From the NCBI GenBank assembly GCA_024691145.1, contig JAILNW010000238.1, forward strand, positions 1-23,293: a stretch of DNA of 23,293 bases. The letters run 5' to 3'. The DNA is from Lachnospiraceae bacterium. GTDB taxonomy: Bacteria > Bacillota > Clostridia > Lachnospirales > Lachnospiraceae. Positions 14,564 through 22,288 of the stretch are shown here, piece by piece. A model generated the notes under the pieces. It did no database searches, was not told the DNA's origin, and was given only the letters and a program-made list of their open reading frames with translations. The translations under genes were made by a program, and so were the position numbers. Within the stretch, counting starts at the first letter, position 1. Each line of letters starts with the position of its first letter.

Positions 14564-15665
14564 TGATGTAATTAATTTATTAGAACAGCTGGCTCCCAAG
14601 AGATATGCCTGTGACTGGGATAATGTGGGACTGCTTGTGGGGAGAAGAGATAAGGAAGTAAAGAAGATTATGATTGCTCTTGACGCTTCACTTAGCGTAA
14701 TTGAACAGGCGGCAGCTAATAAAGCAGATATGTTAATTACACATCATCCTATGATATTTTCGGCTATTAAAAAGGTCGATTATGATGATATTACTGGAAA
14801 GAAGATTGCTAAACTTATAGCAAATGATATAACTTATGTTGCTGCACATACCAATATGGATGCAGCTGTTATGGCAGATATTGCTGCAAAGAAGATGGAA
14901 CTTATAGACGCAAGACCACTTGATGTTACATACACTGAGAAGATGTATAAGCTGGCAGTATATGTGCCAGTTGAAAGTGCAGATCTTGTAAGAAGCACCA
15001 TGTTAAATGATGGAGCAGGATTTTACGGAAATTATTCTCACTGCTCATATAATATTGCTGGAAAGGGTACATATATGCCTCTTGAAGGAACTAATCCTTA
15101 TAAAGGCACTGTTAACAAGTTTGAAGTTACAGATGAGATTAAGATTGAAACACTGGTTTCTGACAGCAATAAGAATCGCATTATAAGGCATATGCTTGAG
15201 GTTCATCCATATGAAGAGGTTGCATATGATTTGTATGAGATTAGTGACAGCGGATATGATATAGGAGTAGGAAAGATAGGACGTATTAAGGAACCTGTTG
15301 AACTTATTGAGTGTGTTAATATTGTTAAGGCTCAATTTGGCATTAACAACTTAAGACTTGTGGGTGATCCTGATAAGAAAGTAAGATTTATTGCTATTTG
15401 TCCTGGAGCAGGAAAGTCAGTTGTTAAGAATGCAATTAAAATGGGTGCAGATGTCTTAGTAACAGGTGACATTGACCACCATACGGCATTAGATGCCTAT
15501 GAAGATGGTTTATGTATAATAGATGCGGGTCATTTTTGTACAGAACATTTTATAGTTGATTATCTCAAGAATCATCTTCTAAGATGTTTTTATAAAGATG
15601 ACTTAGACAATAAGGATATAGAAGTGATTTCTGCAAAAGAGGAGAGTCCTTTTATATTCCTGTGA
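14553..15665 (+). CDS. NIF3 / YqfO family metal-dependent protein
   Basis: This is a member of the NIF3 family (often labelled GTP cyclohydrolase 1 type 2 homologue), with a di-metal site. The physiological reaction is uncertain. The 370-aa product shows CDWDNVGLLVGR (20-31), HHPMIF (64-69), AAHTNMDAA (97-105) and a C-terminal DAGHFCTEH, which supply the usual His, Asp and Glu ligands. A central insertion (about 130-235, with HMLEVHPYEEVAYDLYEI) is the PII/CutA-like domain seen in YqfO. The start is the ATG at 14553 inside the end of trmK. A TTG at 14544 is in frame but too close to the AAAGGG ribosome binding site. Confidence 0.88.
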   Translation: MKSNDVINLLEQLAPKRYACDWDNVGLLVGRRDKEVKKIMIALDASLSVIEQAAANKADMLITHHPMIFSAIKKVDYDDITGKKIAKLIANDITYVAAHTNMDAAVMADIAAKKMELIDARPLDVTYTEKMYKLAVYVPVESADLVRSTMLNDGAGFYGNYSHCSYNIAGKGTYMPLEGTNPYKGTVNKFEVTDEIKIETLVSDSNKNRIIRHMLEVHPYEEVAYDLYEISDSGYDIGVGKIGRIKEPVELIECVNIVKAQFGINNLRLVGDPDKKVRFIAICPGAGKSVVKNAIKMGADVLVTGDIDHHTALDAYEDGLCIIDAGHFCTEHFIVDYLKNHLLRCFYKDDLDNKDIEVISAKEESPFIFL

Positions 15666-15697
15666 TGCCAATTATTGTGACAAAAGGAGAAAAAGCT

Positions 15698-17365
15698 ATG
15701 AATGACAAAGTTAAAGTACTACTTTATGGAGAAGAGATGGAAGTGGAAGTGGGGACTACACTTTTAGAACTTAGCAGGAAATATCAGGACAAGGAAGAGA
15801 ATGATATTATATTAGCTTTGGTTGATCGCAAATTGCGAGAACTTACCAAGGAAATTACAAAGCCTTGTGAAATCAAATTCTTAACAACCAGAGATGATGC
15901 AGGTAGGAAAACTTATGTCAGAGGTATAACTCTGGTATTAATAAAGGCTGTTTATAATGTTATTGGCAGTGATAACATTGATAAGTTTTTAGTACAGTTT
16001 TCGCTGGGGAATGGCTTTTATTGCAAGCTGGAGTCTAAGGTAGTTTTAACAAATGAGATTCTTGAAAAAATCAGCAAGAAGATGGAAAGCATCATAAAAG
16101 CTGATATGCCTTTTGAGAAAAGAACAGTTGGAACTGATGAAGCCATGGAGTTATTCAGAAAGAACAGAATGTACGACAAAGAGAAATTGTTTAAGTACAG
16201 AAGAGTTTCAAAGGCAAATATTTATAGTCTTGGAGGTTTTGAAGATTATTTTTACGGGTATATGCCTGCAAGTACTGGAATGCTTAAGTATTTTAAATTA
16301 CATTTGTATGATGAAGGTTTGATTTTACAGGTACCTTCTGCTAAAACTCCTACTGTAATCGACGATTATAAACCACTGGATAAACTTTATAATACACTGA
16401 AGGAATCTAGTGAGTGGGGCGTTGCCATGAATGTTGATACTGTAGGTGCGCTGAATGACGTTATATCTTCTGGAGGAATTAACGACCTTATTCTTGTTCA
16501 GGAGGCTTTTCAGGAGAAGAAGATTGCGGAGATTGCAGAACAGATTAAAGAAGCAGGAAACAAGAAGTTTGTTATGATTGCAGGACCATCATCTTCAGGA
16601 AAAACAACATTTTCACACAGATTATCAATTCAGCTTATGACACATGGCCTTAAGCCACATCCTATAGCTGTGGATAATTATTTTGTGGATAGAGAACATA
16701 CACCTTTAGATGAGGATGGCAATCCAAATTTTGAGTGTCTTGGTGCAATTGATGTAGAAAAATTCAATCAGGATATGACTGCATTACTTAATGGAGAAAG
16801 AGTTGAACTTCCAGAGTTCAACTTTAAGACAGGTAAAAGAGAGTACAAAGGAAATTATAAGCAGTTAGGTGAGGATGACATACTTGTAATTGAGGGTATT
16901 CATTGCCTGAATGATAAGTTATCATATTCATTGCCTCAGGAAAGTAAGTTCAAGATATACATAAGTGCACTTGCACAGATTAATGTTGATGAGCATAACA
17001 GAATCCAGACTACTGACGGTCGTCTCATTAGAAGAATGGTAAGGGACAACAGAACCAGAGGAACTAAAGCAGGAGCAACAATAGCAATGTGGCCTTCTGT
17101 CAGAAAGGGTGAGAATGAGAATATCTTCCCATTTCAGGAAGAAGCAGATGTTATGTTTAATTCAGCACTTATCTATGAACTGGCAGTATTAAAGCAATAT
17201 GCTGAACCTGTGCTTTTTGGTATAGACAGGGATAGTGATGAATATATGGAAGCCAAGAGATTATTGAAGTTTTTAGATTATTTTATCGGCGTAAGCAGTG
17301 AAGAGATTCCTAAGAATTCAATATTACGTGAGTTTGTTGGTGGAAGTTGCTTTAAAGTAGGATAA
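15698..17365 (+). CDS. TGS-domain uridine kinase-like nucleoside kinase
   Basis: The 555-aa protein has an N-terminal TGS/ubiquitin-like domain (about 1-60: VKVLLYGEEMEVEVGTTLLELS), a middle region related to the threonyl-tRNA synthetase editing fold in similar proteins (inference), and a C-terminal P-loop kinase domain with GPSSSGKTT (296-304), VDNYFVDREHTP and LVIEGIHCLN. The latter fits the uridine kinase/phosphoribulokinase family. It probably phosphorylates a nucleoside or related small molecule. The substrate cannot be read here. The start is the ATG at 15698, eight bases after AAAAGGAG (15682-15689). An in-frame GTG/ATG at 15662-15667 overlapping the NIF3 stop has no ribosome binding site. 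It is the third gene of the operon and is convergent with rnpB. Confidence 0.85.
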   Translation: MNDKVKVLLYGEEMEVEVGTTLLELSRKYQDKEENDIILALVDRKLRELTKEITKPCEIKFLTTRDDAGRKTYVRGITLVLIKAVYNVIGSDNIDKFLVQFSLGNGFYCKLESKVVLTNEILEKISKKMESIIKADMPFEKRTVGTDEAMELFRKNRMYDKEKLFKYRRVSKANIYSLGGFEDYFYGYMPASTGMLKYFKLHLYDEGLILQVPSAKTPTVIDDYKPLDKLYNTLKESSEWGVAMNVDTVGALNDVISSGGINDLILVQEAFQEKKIAEIAEQIKEAGNKKFVMIAGPSSSGKTTFSHRLSIQLMTHGLKPHPIAVDNYFVDREHTPLDEDGNPNFECLGAIDVEKFNQDMTALLNGERVELPEFNFKTGKREYKGNYKQLGEDDILVIEGIHCLNDKLSYSLPQESKFKIYISALAQINVDEHNRIQTTDGRLIRRMVRDNRTRGTKAGATIAMWPSVRKGENENIFPFQEEADVMFNSALIYELAVLKQYAEPVLFGIDRDSDEYMEAKRLLKFLDYFIGVSSEEIPKNSILREFVGGSCFKVG

Positions 17366-17401
17366 AGTTTGATAACAGGTAGATGTGTTCATTGAAAATT
17401 G

Positions 17402-17747
17402 AAAAATGTGAGCAGCACTGTAAGCCGAGTTATGTATCTGATGGTCATCTGTCTAATCTAAGTGTCGCCACTTAGCTTTAGCAACCTACCTGAAGACACG
17501 GCGGGCAACCGTATAGTCTTGCGTTTGGTCTTGCTTCGAGTGGGGTTTACATGGACCCCTTATGTTACCATAAGGGCGGTGGTCTCTTAAGCCACCATTC
17601 CACCCTTACCAGTTATAAAAACTGGCGGTATATTTCTGTTGCACTGGCCTTGGAGTCGCCTCCACCGGACGTTATCCGGCACTCTGCCCTATGAAGCTCG
17701 GACTTTCCTCGTGCATAAGATGCACGCGACCATCTGTGCTACTCACG
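17402..17747 (-). ncRNA. rnpB: RNase P RNA, bacterial class A
   Basis: This is the catalytic RNA of ribonuclease P, which removes 5' leaders from pre-tRNA. On the minus strand the conserved core is clear: GAGGAAAGTCCGAGCTTC (P4 5' strand region), the TAGGGCAGAGTGCC block, GGTGGAGGCGACTCC, then near the 3' end AACTCGGCTTACAG, the partner of the AAAGTCCGAG segment. The ends pair as P1 (GTGAGTAGCAC with GTGCTGCTCAC, 17408-17418), which fixes the boundaries within a few bases. The 3' end runs into a short T tract (17402-17406). The length of about 346 nt and the layout fit class A, used by Clostridia, rather than the Bacillus class B. Confidence 0.95.
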
Positions 17748-17752
17748 TTAGT

Positions 17753-17781
17753 ATTGTATCACTTTTAGATTATAAAGTAAA
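17753..17781 (-). promoter_or_regulatory. Promoter of rnpB
   Basis: On the minus strand, TTTACT (17776-17781), 17 bases, TACAAT (17753-17758) with an upstream TG (TGATACAAT) places the start about six bases before the P1 helix of rnpB. Confidence 0.55.
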
Positions 17782-17829
17782 TTGATTAATTAAAAAAATT
17801 AAAAATTTAAAAAATTTTTTAATTATATT

Positions 17830-17858
17830 TTGCTTTTTGGGGAATAATGTGATAGAAT
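17830..17858 (+). promoter_or_regulatory. Sigma-A promoter of the 237-aa gene
   Basis: TTGCTT (17830-17835), 17 bases, TAGAAT (17853-17858) with extended -10 TGA directly before it. It is divergent from rnpB across a very AT-rich spacer, and gives a leader of about 100 bases. Confidence 0.6.
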
Positions 17859-17913
17859 AAGAAATGCAATGATATATTAAGGAAGTTTAAGGGATATTAT
17901 ACTGCAAAGGGAG

Positions 17914-17955
17914 TTTCTAAATAAGGAGGATTATATCGTATTATTTATTTAGAAA
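17914..17955 (+). promoter_or_regulatory. Long leader hairpin before the 237-aa gene
   Basis: TTTCTAAATAA (17914-17924) is a perfect inverted repeat of TTATTTAGAAA (17945-17955), with a 20-base loop that exposes GGAGG (17925-17929). No ATG follows the GGAGG, and the gene itself uses AAGG at 17961-17964. It could be a protein- or RNA-binding leader. There is no T run, so it is not a terminator. Confidence 0.4.
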
Positions 17956-17968
17956 GGACGAAGGTATT

Positions 17969-18682
17969 ATGGAAATATTACAAGATAGCACAACTCTTCT
18001 TGATATAGAGAGAATGATTGAGGAAGAGATTACATCAAGTGATAATAATATTCGTTTAATTAGCGATATTAACCTAACTTATGAGGAGTATAAGTTTATT
18101 AAACTTAAGTTTAAGGGTCTCGGTTTATACAGGGACAATGTTGAGGTATGGAACAAGTATAGACTGAGTACATTGGTTTATTGGGTATTTTCTTTAAGAT
18201 ATGAAAGTAAGGAATTTAATGTCCAGCGCTTTTCAAAGACATTTGACGGAATGCATCAATATGCAATTAGACATCTTGTGGAAATTTATAATGATACTTT
18301 TGAAGAGTTTGGAATTGAGATACCTGGTATTTCTGTGAACAGCGTAGAGACGTTATGTGAAACTATTGCTGTGCATGCTGGAGTTCCAGATGAACTGCAC
18401 ACAAAGCTTTACAATGCGCTTGATGAAAACGTTTCTGAAGCACGAATTGTTGATAAAGATATAGTTAAGAAAATTTCTCCAAAGATGACCTATATTTTAA
18501 AACATTTAGGAAAAGACGCACAGAAATCAATGCTTGTAACTTATAAGAAAATTATCTATGACCTAAAAGTAAAAGGACTTAGTGAAGACGAAGTTCTTGA
18601 AAGATATCCTGTAGTTTCTACGAAACTAGTTAAATCATTCGAAAAATTATCAAAGCTGCAACAAGATGTTGTTGCAATATGA
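17969..18682 (+). CDS. Conserved-looking hypothetical protein (237 aa), family not recognised
   Basis: I do not recognise this protein. It is soluble, mainly helical by appearance and has no signal peptide. The N-terminal part (1-60) is acidic and contains LTYEEYKFIKLKFKGLGLYRD. The centre (60-120) is aromatic-rich: LSTLVYWVFSLRYESKEFNVQRFSKTFDGMHQYAIRHLVEIYNDTFEEFGI. The C-terminal third ends in helices with KLVKSFEKLSKLQQDVV. I see no catalytic motif, Cys pair or P-loop. It has a good sigma-A promoter, a leader hairpin, AAGG four bases before the ATG, and a large hairpin behind it, so it is transcribed alone. Codon use resembles the neighbours. Confidence 0.75.
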   Translation: MEILQDSTTLLDIERMIEEEITSSDNNIRLISDINLTYEEYKFIKLKFKGLGLYRDNVEVWNKYRLSTLVYWVFSLRYESKEFNVQRFSKTFDGMHQYAIRHLVEIYNDTFEEFGIEIPGISVNSVETLCETIAVHAGVPDELHTKLYNALDENVSEARIVDKDIVKKISPKMTYILKHLGKDAQKSMLVTYKKIIYDLKVKGLSEDEVLERYPVVSTKLVKSFEKLSKLQQDVVAI

Positions 18683-18684
18683 TT

Positions 18685-18734
18685 AATACTCGGGATTGCG
18701 AGGCTGCCTGGCAGCCATAGCAATCCCGAGTATT
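18685..18734. terminator. Large nested hairpin between convergent genes
   Basis: A perfect 15-bp stem, AATACTCGGGATTGC (18685-18699) with GCAATCCCGAGTATT (18720-18734), encloses a second GC-rich hairpin (GGCTG/CAGCC, 18702-18716). It begins two bases after one stop codon and ends four bases before the other. It probably stops transcription from both sides, although T runs are short. Confidence 0.65.
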
Positions 18735-18737
18735 GAT

Positions 18738-19679
18738 TTACCTGTTTGCTGGTGTTAAGAAGTTCATAACAAGCTTAACCATTGTATCTTTTTCTTCTGG
18801 TTTTGATTCTGCAATCATAATGGTAATTGCAACAAGTGTATAATCATTAATAATCTTTTCATCATTTACATAAAGCATATTGTTCTTTTCAAGAAAATAT
18901 AAGAACATTGTAGCTGCAATACGCTTATTACCGTCAGAAAATGAATGGTTTTTTGTTACAAGATATAAAAGGTTTGCAGCCTTTTCCTCAAGGGATGGAT
19001 AAACATCATATCCTGCAAATGTCTGGTAAATGGCAGCAATGCTTGAACGGAAGGAATCATCCTTTTCGTTGCCGAAAAGCTCGCTTTGATCATTGAATTT
19101 CATCTTGTCAATTACTTCTCTGCACTCTTCATAAGTTAATACATAACTTGCCTCACTGCCTTCAGGTTTACCAAGTGTCTGGTGATCATAATCATCCAGC
19201 ATATCAAGAGCCAGAGTAAAGTTCTCAATAACATCAAGAATCTGGCGGGATTCAAGCATGTTATCGGCACGTTTCATAATGGCAAGAACATCTCCAATCT
19301 GGTTAATATACTCATTTACCTGACTGTTTTTCTTAAGTATGTGGGAGCGAAGAACGTTGTTGGCCCAGCGTCTGAATTCTATACCACGTTTTGAACGTAC
19401 TCTGTAACCTACAGAAAGAACAACATCAAGGTTGTAATATTCAACGTTAAATGATTTTCCTGTAGGTGTAATGCAAGGCATAGGCATCATTATCTCATCT
19501 AACCCATTTAATTCTTCACTTATGGCTTTCTTTATATGGCGGCTTATAGTTGAAACATCACGGTCAAAAAGCTCTGCCATCTGGTTTCTGTTAAGCCAGA
19601 CTGTATTATTATTAATATTTACTTCAAAACTAATTGTTTCATCATTTGTTTTAAATATAAGATTCTCTGTATTATTCAT
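18738..19679 (-). CDS. RhuM-family N-terminal domain fused to a Fic/Doc domain
   Basis: This 313-aa two-domain protein has an N-terminal part (about 10-125) matching the RhuM/virulence-protein family: VWLNRNQMAELFDRDVSTISRHI, a helix-turn-helix-like segment, then YYNLDVVLSVGYRVRSKRGIEFRRWANNVLRSHI. The C-terminal part carries the Fic motif HSFSDGNKR (245-253), with His, Asp/Gly-Asn and Arg in the Doc-like HxFxxxNKR form, so it may transfer a nucleotide or phosphate to a target protein. The start is the ATG at 19679, eleven bases after GGAGG. A TTG at 19697 lies in that ribosome binding site. It is 25 bases behind the aminopeptidase, same strand. No antitoxin gene is adjacent. Confidence 0.85.
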   Translation of the reverse strand: MNNTENLIFKTNDETISFEVNINNNTVWLNRNQMAELFDRDVSTISRHIKKAISEELNGLDEIMMPMPCITPTGKSFNVEYYNLDVVLSVGYRVRSKRGIEFRRWANNVLRSHILKKNSQVNEYINQIGDVLAIMKRADNMLESRQILDVIENFTLALDMLDDYDHQTLGKPEGSEASYVLTYEECREVIDKMKFNDQSELFGNEKDDSFRSSIAAIYQTFAGYDVYPSLEEKAANLLYLVTKNHSFSDGNKRIAATMFLYFLEKNNMLYVNDEKIINDYTLVAITIMIAESKPEEKDTMVKLVMNFLTPANR

Positions 19680-19704
19680 ACTCTTGGTTCCCTCCAAATA
19701 TTGT

Positions 19705-21816
19705 TTAATCTAATGCTTCGTTAAGATATTCAGTGCCGCTAAGAACAAAACGTCCATTTTCAATAATTGTAGCTGCAGTGTTATCTTTAGTATATACAGT
19801 AATACTTCCAAGTTCGTCATATGGAATTGTAATATCCGTATGACAGTTAAAATATGCTTTGTCCATATCTGTTTTTCTAAGAATTGAAATCTCATTTTCC
19901 TTGGCTACGATTTCTTTGCCATCAGGATTGTATAGCTTAGTATCCTCGCTCATGGAATAACAAGTGTCTCCAAAGGCAAAGTGAGGACCAGTCTTCTCAG
20001 CAATAAGAATAGGCAGTATGGCATTAATATCATAAGTTCTTCCCATTTTGTATGCTGTTGTATTAGTACCTATGGCAAACTCGCCCATTGGAAGTGATTT
20101 GTGGTTAAAAAGAAGATTTTCTTTAATAAACTTCTTATTTTCTTCCTCTGTATCAAAATTTTTACAAGTATAATCAGAAACCATGCCGTCTGTTATAGTA
20201 AGCTCAAGGTCAATATACTTTAAACCGTTAAGGTAAACCTTTGTTACATGCAAAGTTCCGTTAGTGTCTTTAAGCACAGGAGATGTAAATACTTCTCCAA
20301 CAGGAATATTAACGTCTGCAAGGCAGTTTTCAAATATTGTTTCTTTGTCAGGGTCTTTAAGTTTGTAAAGGTTAACCTTAAGGTCTGTTCTGTTACCGTT
20401 CATTCCCTTTATGTGAACGTAATCTCCAGTATCAAGAGTATCTATTATTGCCTGATGAATATTTCTGTATATATCAACATCAAGCGTATTAACCTTAACT
20501 GTTTCCTTAAAGATTTCTTCAAATCTTTCACCAATCTCCGGTATAGGATAAGCAATAATTGTAAAGCTTATTGTGTTTTGTGGTACAAACTCATTAAGAA
20601 GAAGAGATGCGTTCATGTTAAAGTTAACAAAAAGTTCTTCCTGCTTTGAGTCTGGTTTAGATGCATGTGGAGCAGCAGCTGGTTCAAATGGCTTCTCACC
20701 ATATACTTCAATAACCGCAGGACCTGCATATGAAGATACCTTGTCAGCATATTTTTCATAGGCCATTCTAAGGTTAACAAGAAACTTATCCATAAGTGGC
20801 TTATCGAAAAATACAGCCTTGTCATATCTATGGTCGTAATCATACTGGTTATTAGGACTTGAAGAATAAAATCCTACAGGCTGGACACGTCTTTGGCGTG
20901 CAGTTTTTCCTGCTCTGTATATAACAGGTGTAAGACCAATCTCCTTAAACTGAAGTATGGCTGCTTTCACCATTCTTTCAAATCCTATGTGGTAACGGAT
21001 ATTAACTGTCTGCTTCTTTGATAAATCTATCTTTTGTATAATAAAGCCATCATGATAGCCCTTTGTATAAGTTTCTGCCATGGCGTCAATCTCTTCCTGA
21101 GAAAGAGAATTAAGATATTTTGCAGTATCAATCTCATTATCTGTAATATATTCGCCATATTTATAAAGATATCTCATATCTGTTAAATCAGAATTCATAA
21201 TAATGTCTGTTGCAAAGTCAAGTTCAGGGTCGAATCTTTCCTTTACAATATATTCAGTATCAATATCGCTGTAATCACTTACATAATAATAGATAGCTGA
21301 CTTAACCTCTTTACAGATGTCATTATCATCATCACAGAAAAGGTAGTAGATTTCAAGGAAAAGTTCTTCAACTACTGTAATATTAACAAGTCTGTGTTCA
21401 TATGCAAATGAAATGCAGGCTCTAAGTTCTGCAGATAGAAATGTTAACAGTTTTGCAAGCTTTCCTGCGGTTTTTTCACTGTAGTCAGAAAGCAGTCTGT
21501 TATAAACATACTCAGGATTTGTATAACTTATATTATAATTGTCCCCTTCTATATCCATATACAGATCTGTGTTAATTCTTTGTAATTCTTCAAGGGACAT
21601 ATCTGTTAGAATATCTTTATCAATTGAAATGTAAAGATTATTTATCATATTTAAAAATGCAGCCTGCTCATAAAAATACTCTTTTAAAGTTTTAGAAAGA
21701 GCAGTATCTGTACTGTCTTTTAATTCTTTAGTTAATTCAGCTATTCTGTCAGAGGCAAGCAAAAAGCGTTCGTTAATCTTTGTATTATCTTCTTTAAAAT
21801 ATGCCTTGTAGTCCAT
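19705..21816 (-). CDS. M29-like leucyl aminopeptidase with a long N-terminal extension
   Basis: This is probably a cytoplasmic metallo-aminopeptidase of family M29 (AmpS/AmpT type) releasing N-terminal residues from peptides. The C-terminal part has the M29 pattern: NIPVGEVFTSPV (E508), LPMGEFAIGTNTTAY (E579), AEKTGPHFAFGDTCY (E607, H612) and NCHTDITIPYDEL (H659, D661), which are the likely metal ligands and catalytic residues. M29 enzymes are usually about 410 aa. This one has 703, with an N-terminal helical region of about 270 residues, and a short Pro/Ala/Ser-rich stretch (EPAAAPHASKPDSKQ) just before the catalytic domain proper. GGAGGTTT lies seven bases before the ATG. It is the first gene of an operon with the Fic protein. 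Confidence 0.85.
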   Translation of the reverse strand: MDYKAYFKEDNTKINERFLLASDRIAELTKELKDSTDTALSKTLKEYFYEQAAFLNMINNLYISIDKDILTDMSLEELQRINTDLYMDIEGDNYNISYTNPEYVYNRLLSDYSEKTAGKLAKLLTFLSAELRACISFAYEHRLVNITVVEELFLEIYYLFCDDDNDICKEVKSAIYYYVSDYSDIDTEYIVKERFDPELDFATDIIMNSDLTDMRYLYKYGEYITDNEIDTAKYLNSLSQEEIDAMAETYTKGYHDGFIIQKIDLSKKQTVNIRYHIGFERMVKAAILQFKEIGLTPVIYRAGKTARQRRVQPVGFYSSSPNNQYDYDHRYDKAVFFDKPLMDKFLVNLRMAYEKYADKVSSYAGPAVIEVYGEKPFEPAAAPHASKPDSKQEELFVNFNMNASLLLNEFVPQNTISFTIIAYPIPEIGERFEEIFKETVKVNTLDVDIYRNIHQAIIDTLDTGDYVHIKGMNGNRTDLKVNLYKLKDPDKETIFENCLADVNIPVGEVFTSPVLKDTNGTLHVTKVYLNGLKYIDLELTITDGMVSDYTCKNFDTEEENKKFIKENLLFNHKSLPMGEFAIGTNTTAYKMGRTYDINAILPILIAEKTGPHFAFGDTCYSMSEDTKLYNPDGKEIVAKENEISILRKTDMDKAYFNCHTDITIPYDELGSITVYTKDNTAATIIENGRFVLSGTEYLNEALD

Positions 21817-21855
21817 AATTAAACCTCCATTGTGGTAATTTTTAACTCAAGTATC

Positions 21856-21861
21856 ATTATA
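21856..21861 (-). promoter_or_regulatory. Candidate -10 element of the aminopeptidase operon
   Basis: A perfect TATAAT on the minus strand, 40 bases before the start codon. No good -35 is seen at 16-18 bases. An ACTATAT/ATATAGT inverted repeat overlaps the expected -35 region. Confidence 0.35.
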
Positions 21862-21959
21862 TACTATATTGAAAAAAAAATATAGTTTTAATCTGATTTT
21901 ATACAAAATTAAAGGCAAAAGCAAATACAGCTGAACCTCAATTAATTGAAATCCAGAGA

Positions 21960-21988
21960 TAGAAAAAAATATTCATTTATGATAAAAT
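21960..21988 (+). promoter_or_regulatory. Candidate promoter of the HipA-like operon
   Basis: TAGAAA (21960-21965), 17 bases, TAAAAT (21983-21988) with an extended -10 TGA directly before it. It lies 33 bases before the GTG start of the 83-aa gene. Confidence 0.45.
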
Positions 21989-22021
21989 AATATTTATAAA
22001 TAACACTAAGAGGTGATTTTT

Positions 22022-22273
22022 GTGAAAAATGATGAAATTGAATTTCAGTGGATTGCAAAAGAGATAGATGTATCTCATCTGATGTATAAAATGCCAGCAT
22101 ACATAAAAGAAATGATAGATGAGATAGAAAAAGCCGATTTGGAAGGAAATGTGGCTGTGTATGCACAGGTTTGTGATGACTTGGAAATATATACAAAATT
22201 ACTTGTACCGGAGGTTTTAACTATGCATGAATGGCATATGTTTTGTGAGAAGTATTCGTTTCCGCCGGAGTAA
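22022..22273 (+). CDS. Small hypothetical protein (83 aa) coupled to a HipA-like kinase
   Basis: I do not recognise this protein. It is an acidic, probably helical protein: VKNDEIEFQWIAKEIDVSHLMYKMPAYIKEMIDEIEKADLEG, then MHEWHMFCEKYSFPPE at the end. There is no helix-turn-helix signature, so it is not an obvious HipB-type antitoxin, and it does not look like the HipS subdomain of HipBST systems. The start is GTG 22022, seven bases after AGAGGTG. The in-frame GTG at 22013 is part of that ribosome binding site. The kinase gene follows after 15 bases, so the two are almost certainly co-transcribed. A partner or regulator role is inference from position. Confidence 0.65.
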   Translation: MKNDEIEFQWIAKEIDVSHLMYKMPAYIKEMIDEIEKADLEGNVAVYAQVCDDLEIYTKLLVPEVLTMHEWHMFCEKYSFPPE

Positions 22274-22288
22274 AGAAAGGATAAGAAA

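Noticed and set aside
20248..20649. 133-codon plus-strand ORF inside the aminopeptidase gene
   Set aside because: It is opposite a well-supported gene with clear family motifs. The product is a low-complexity Lys/Cys/Val-rich shadow.
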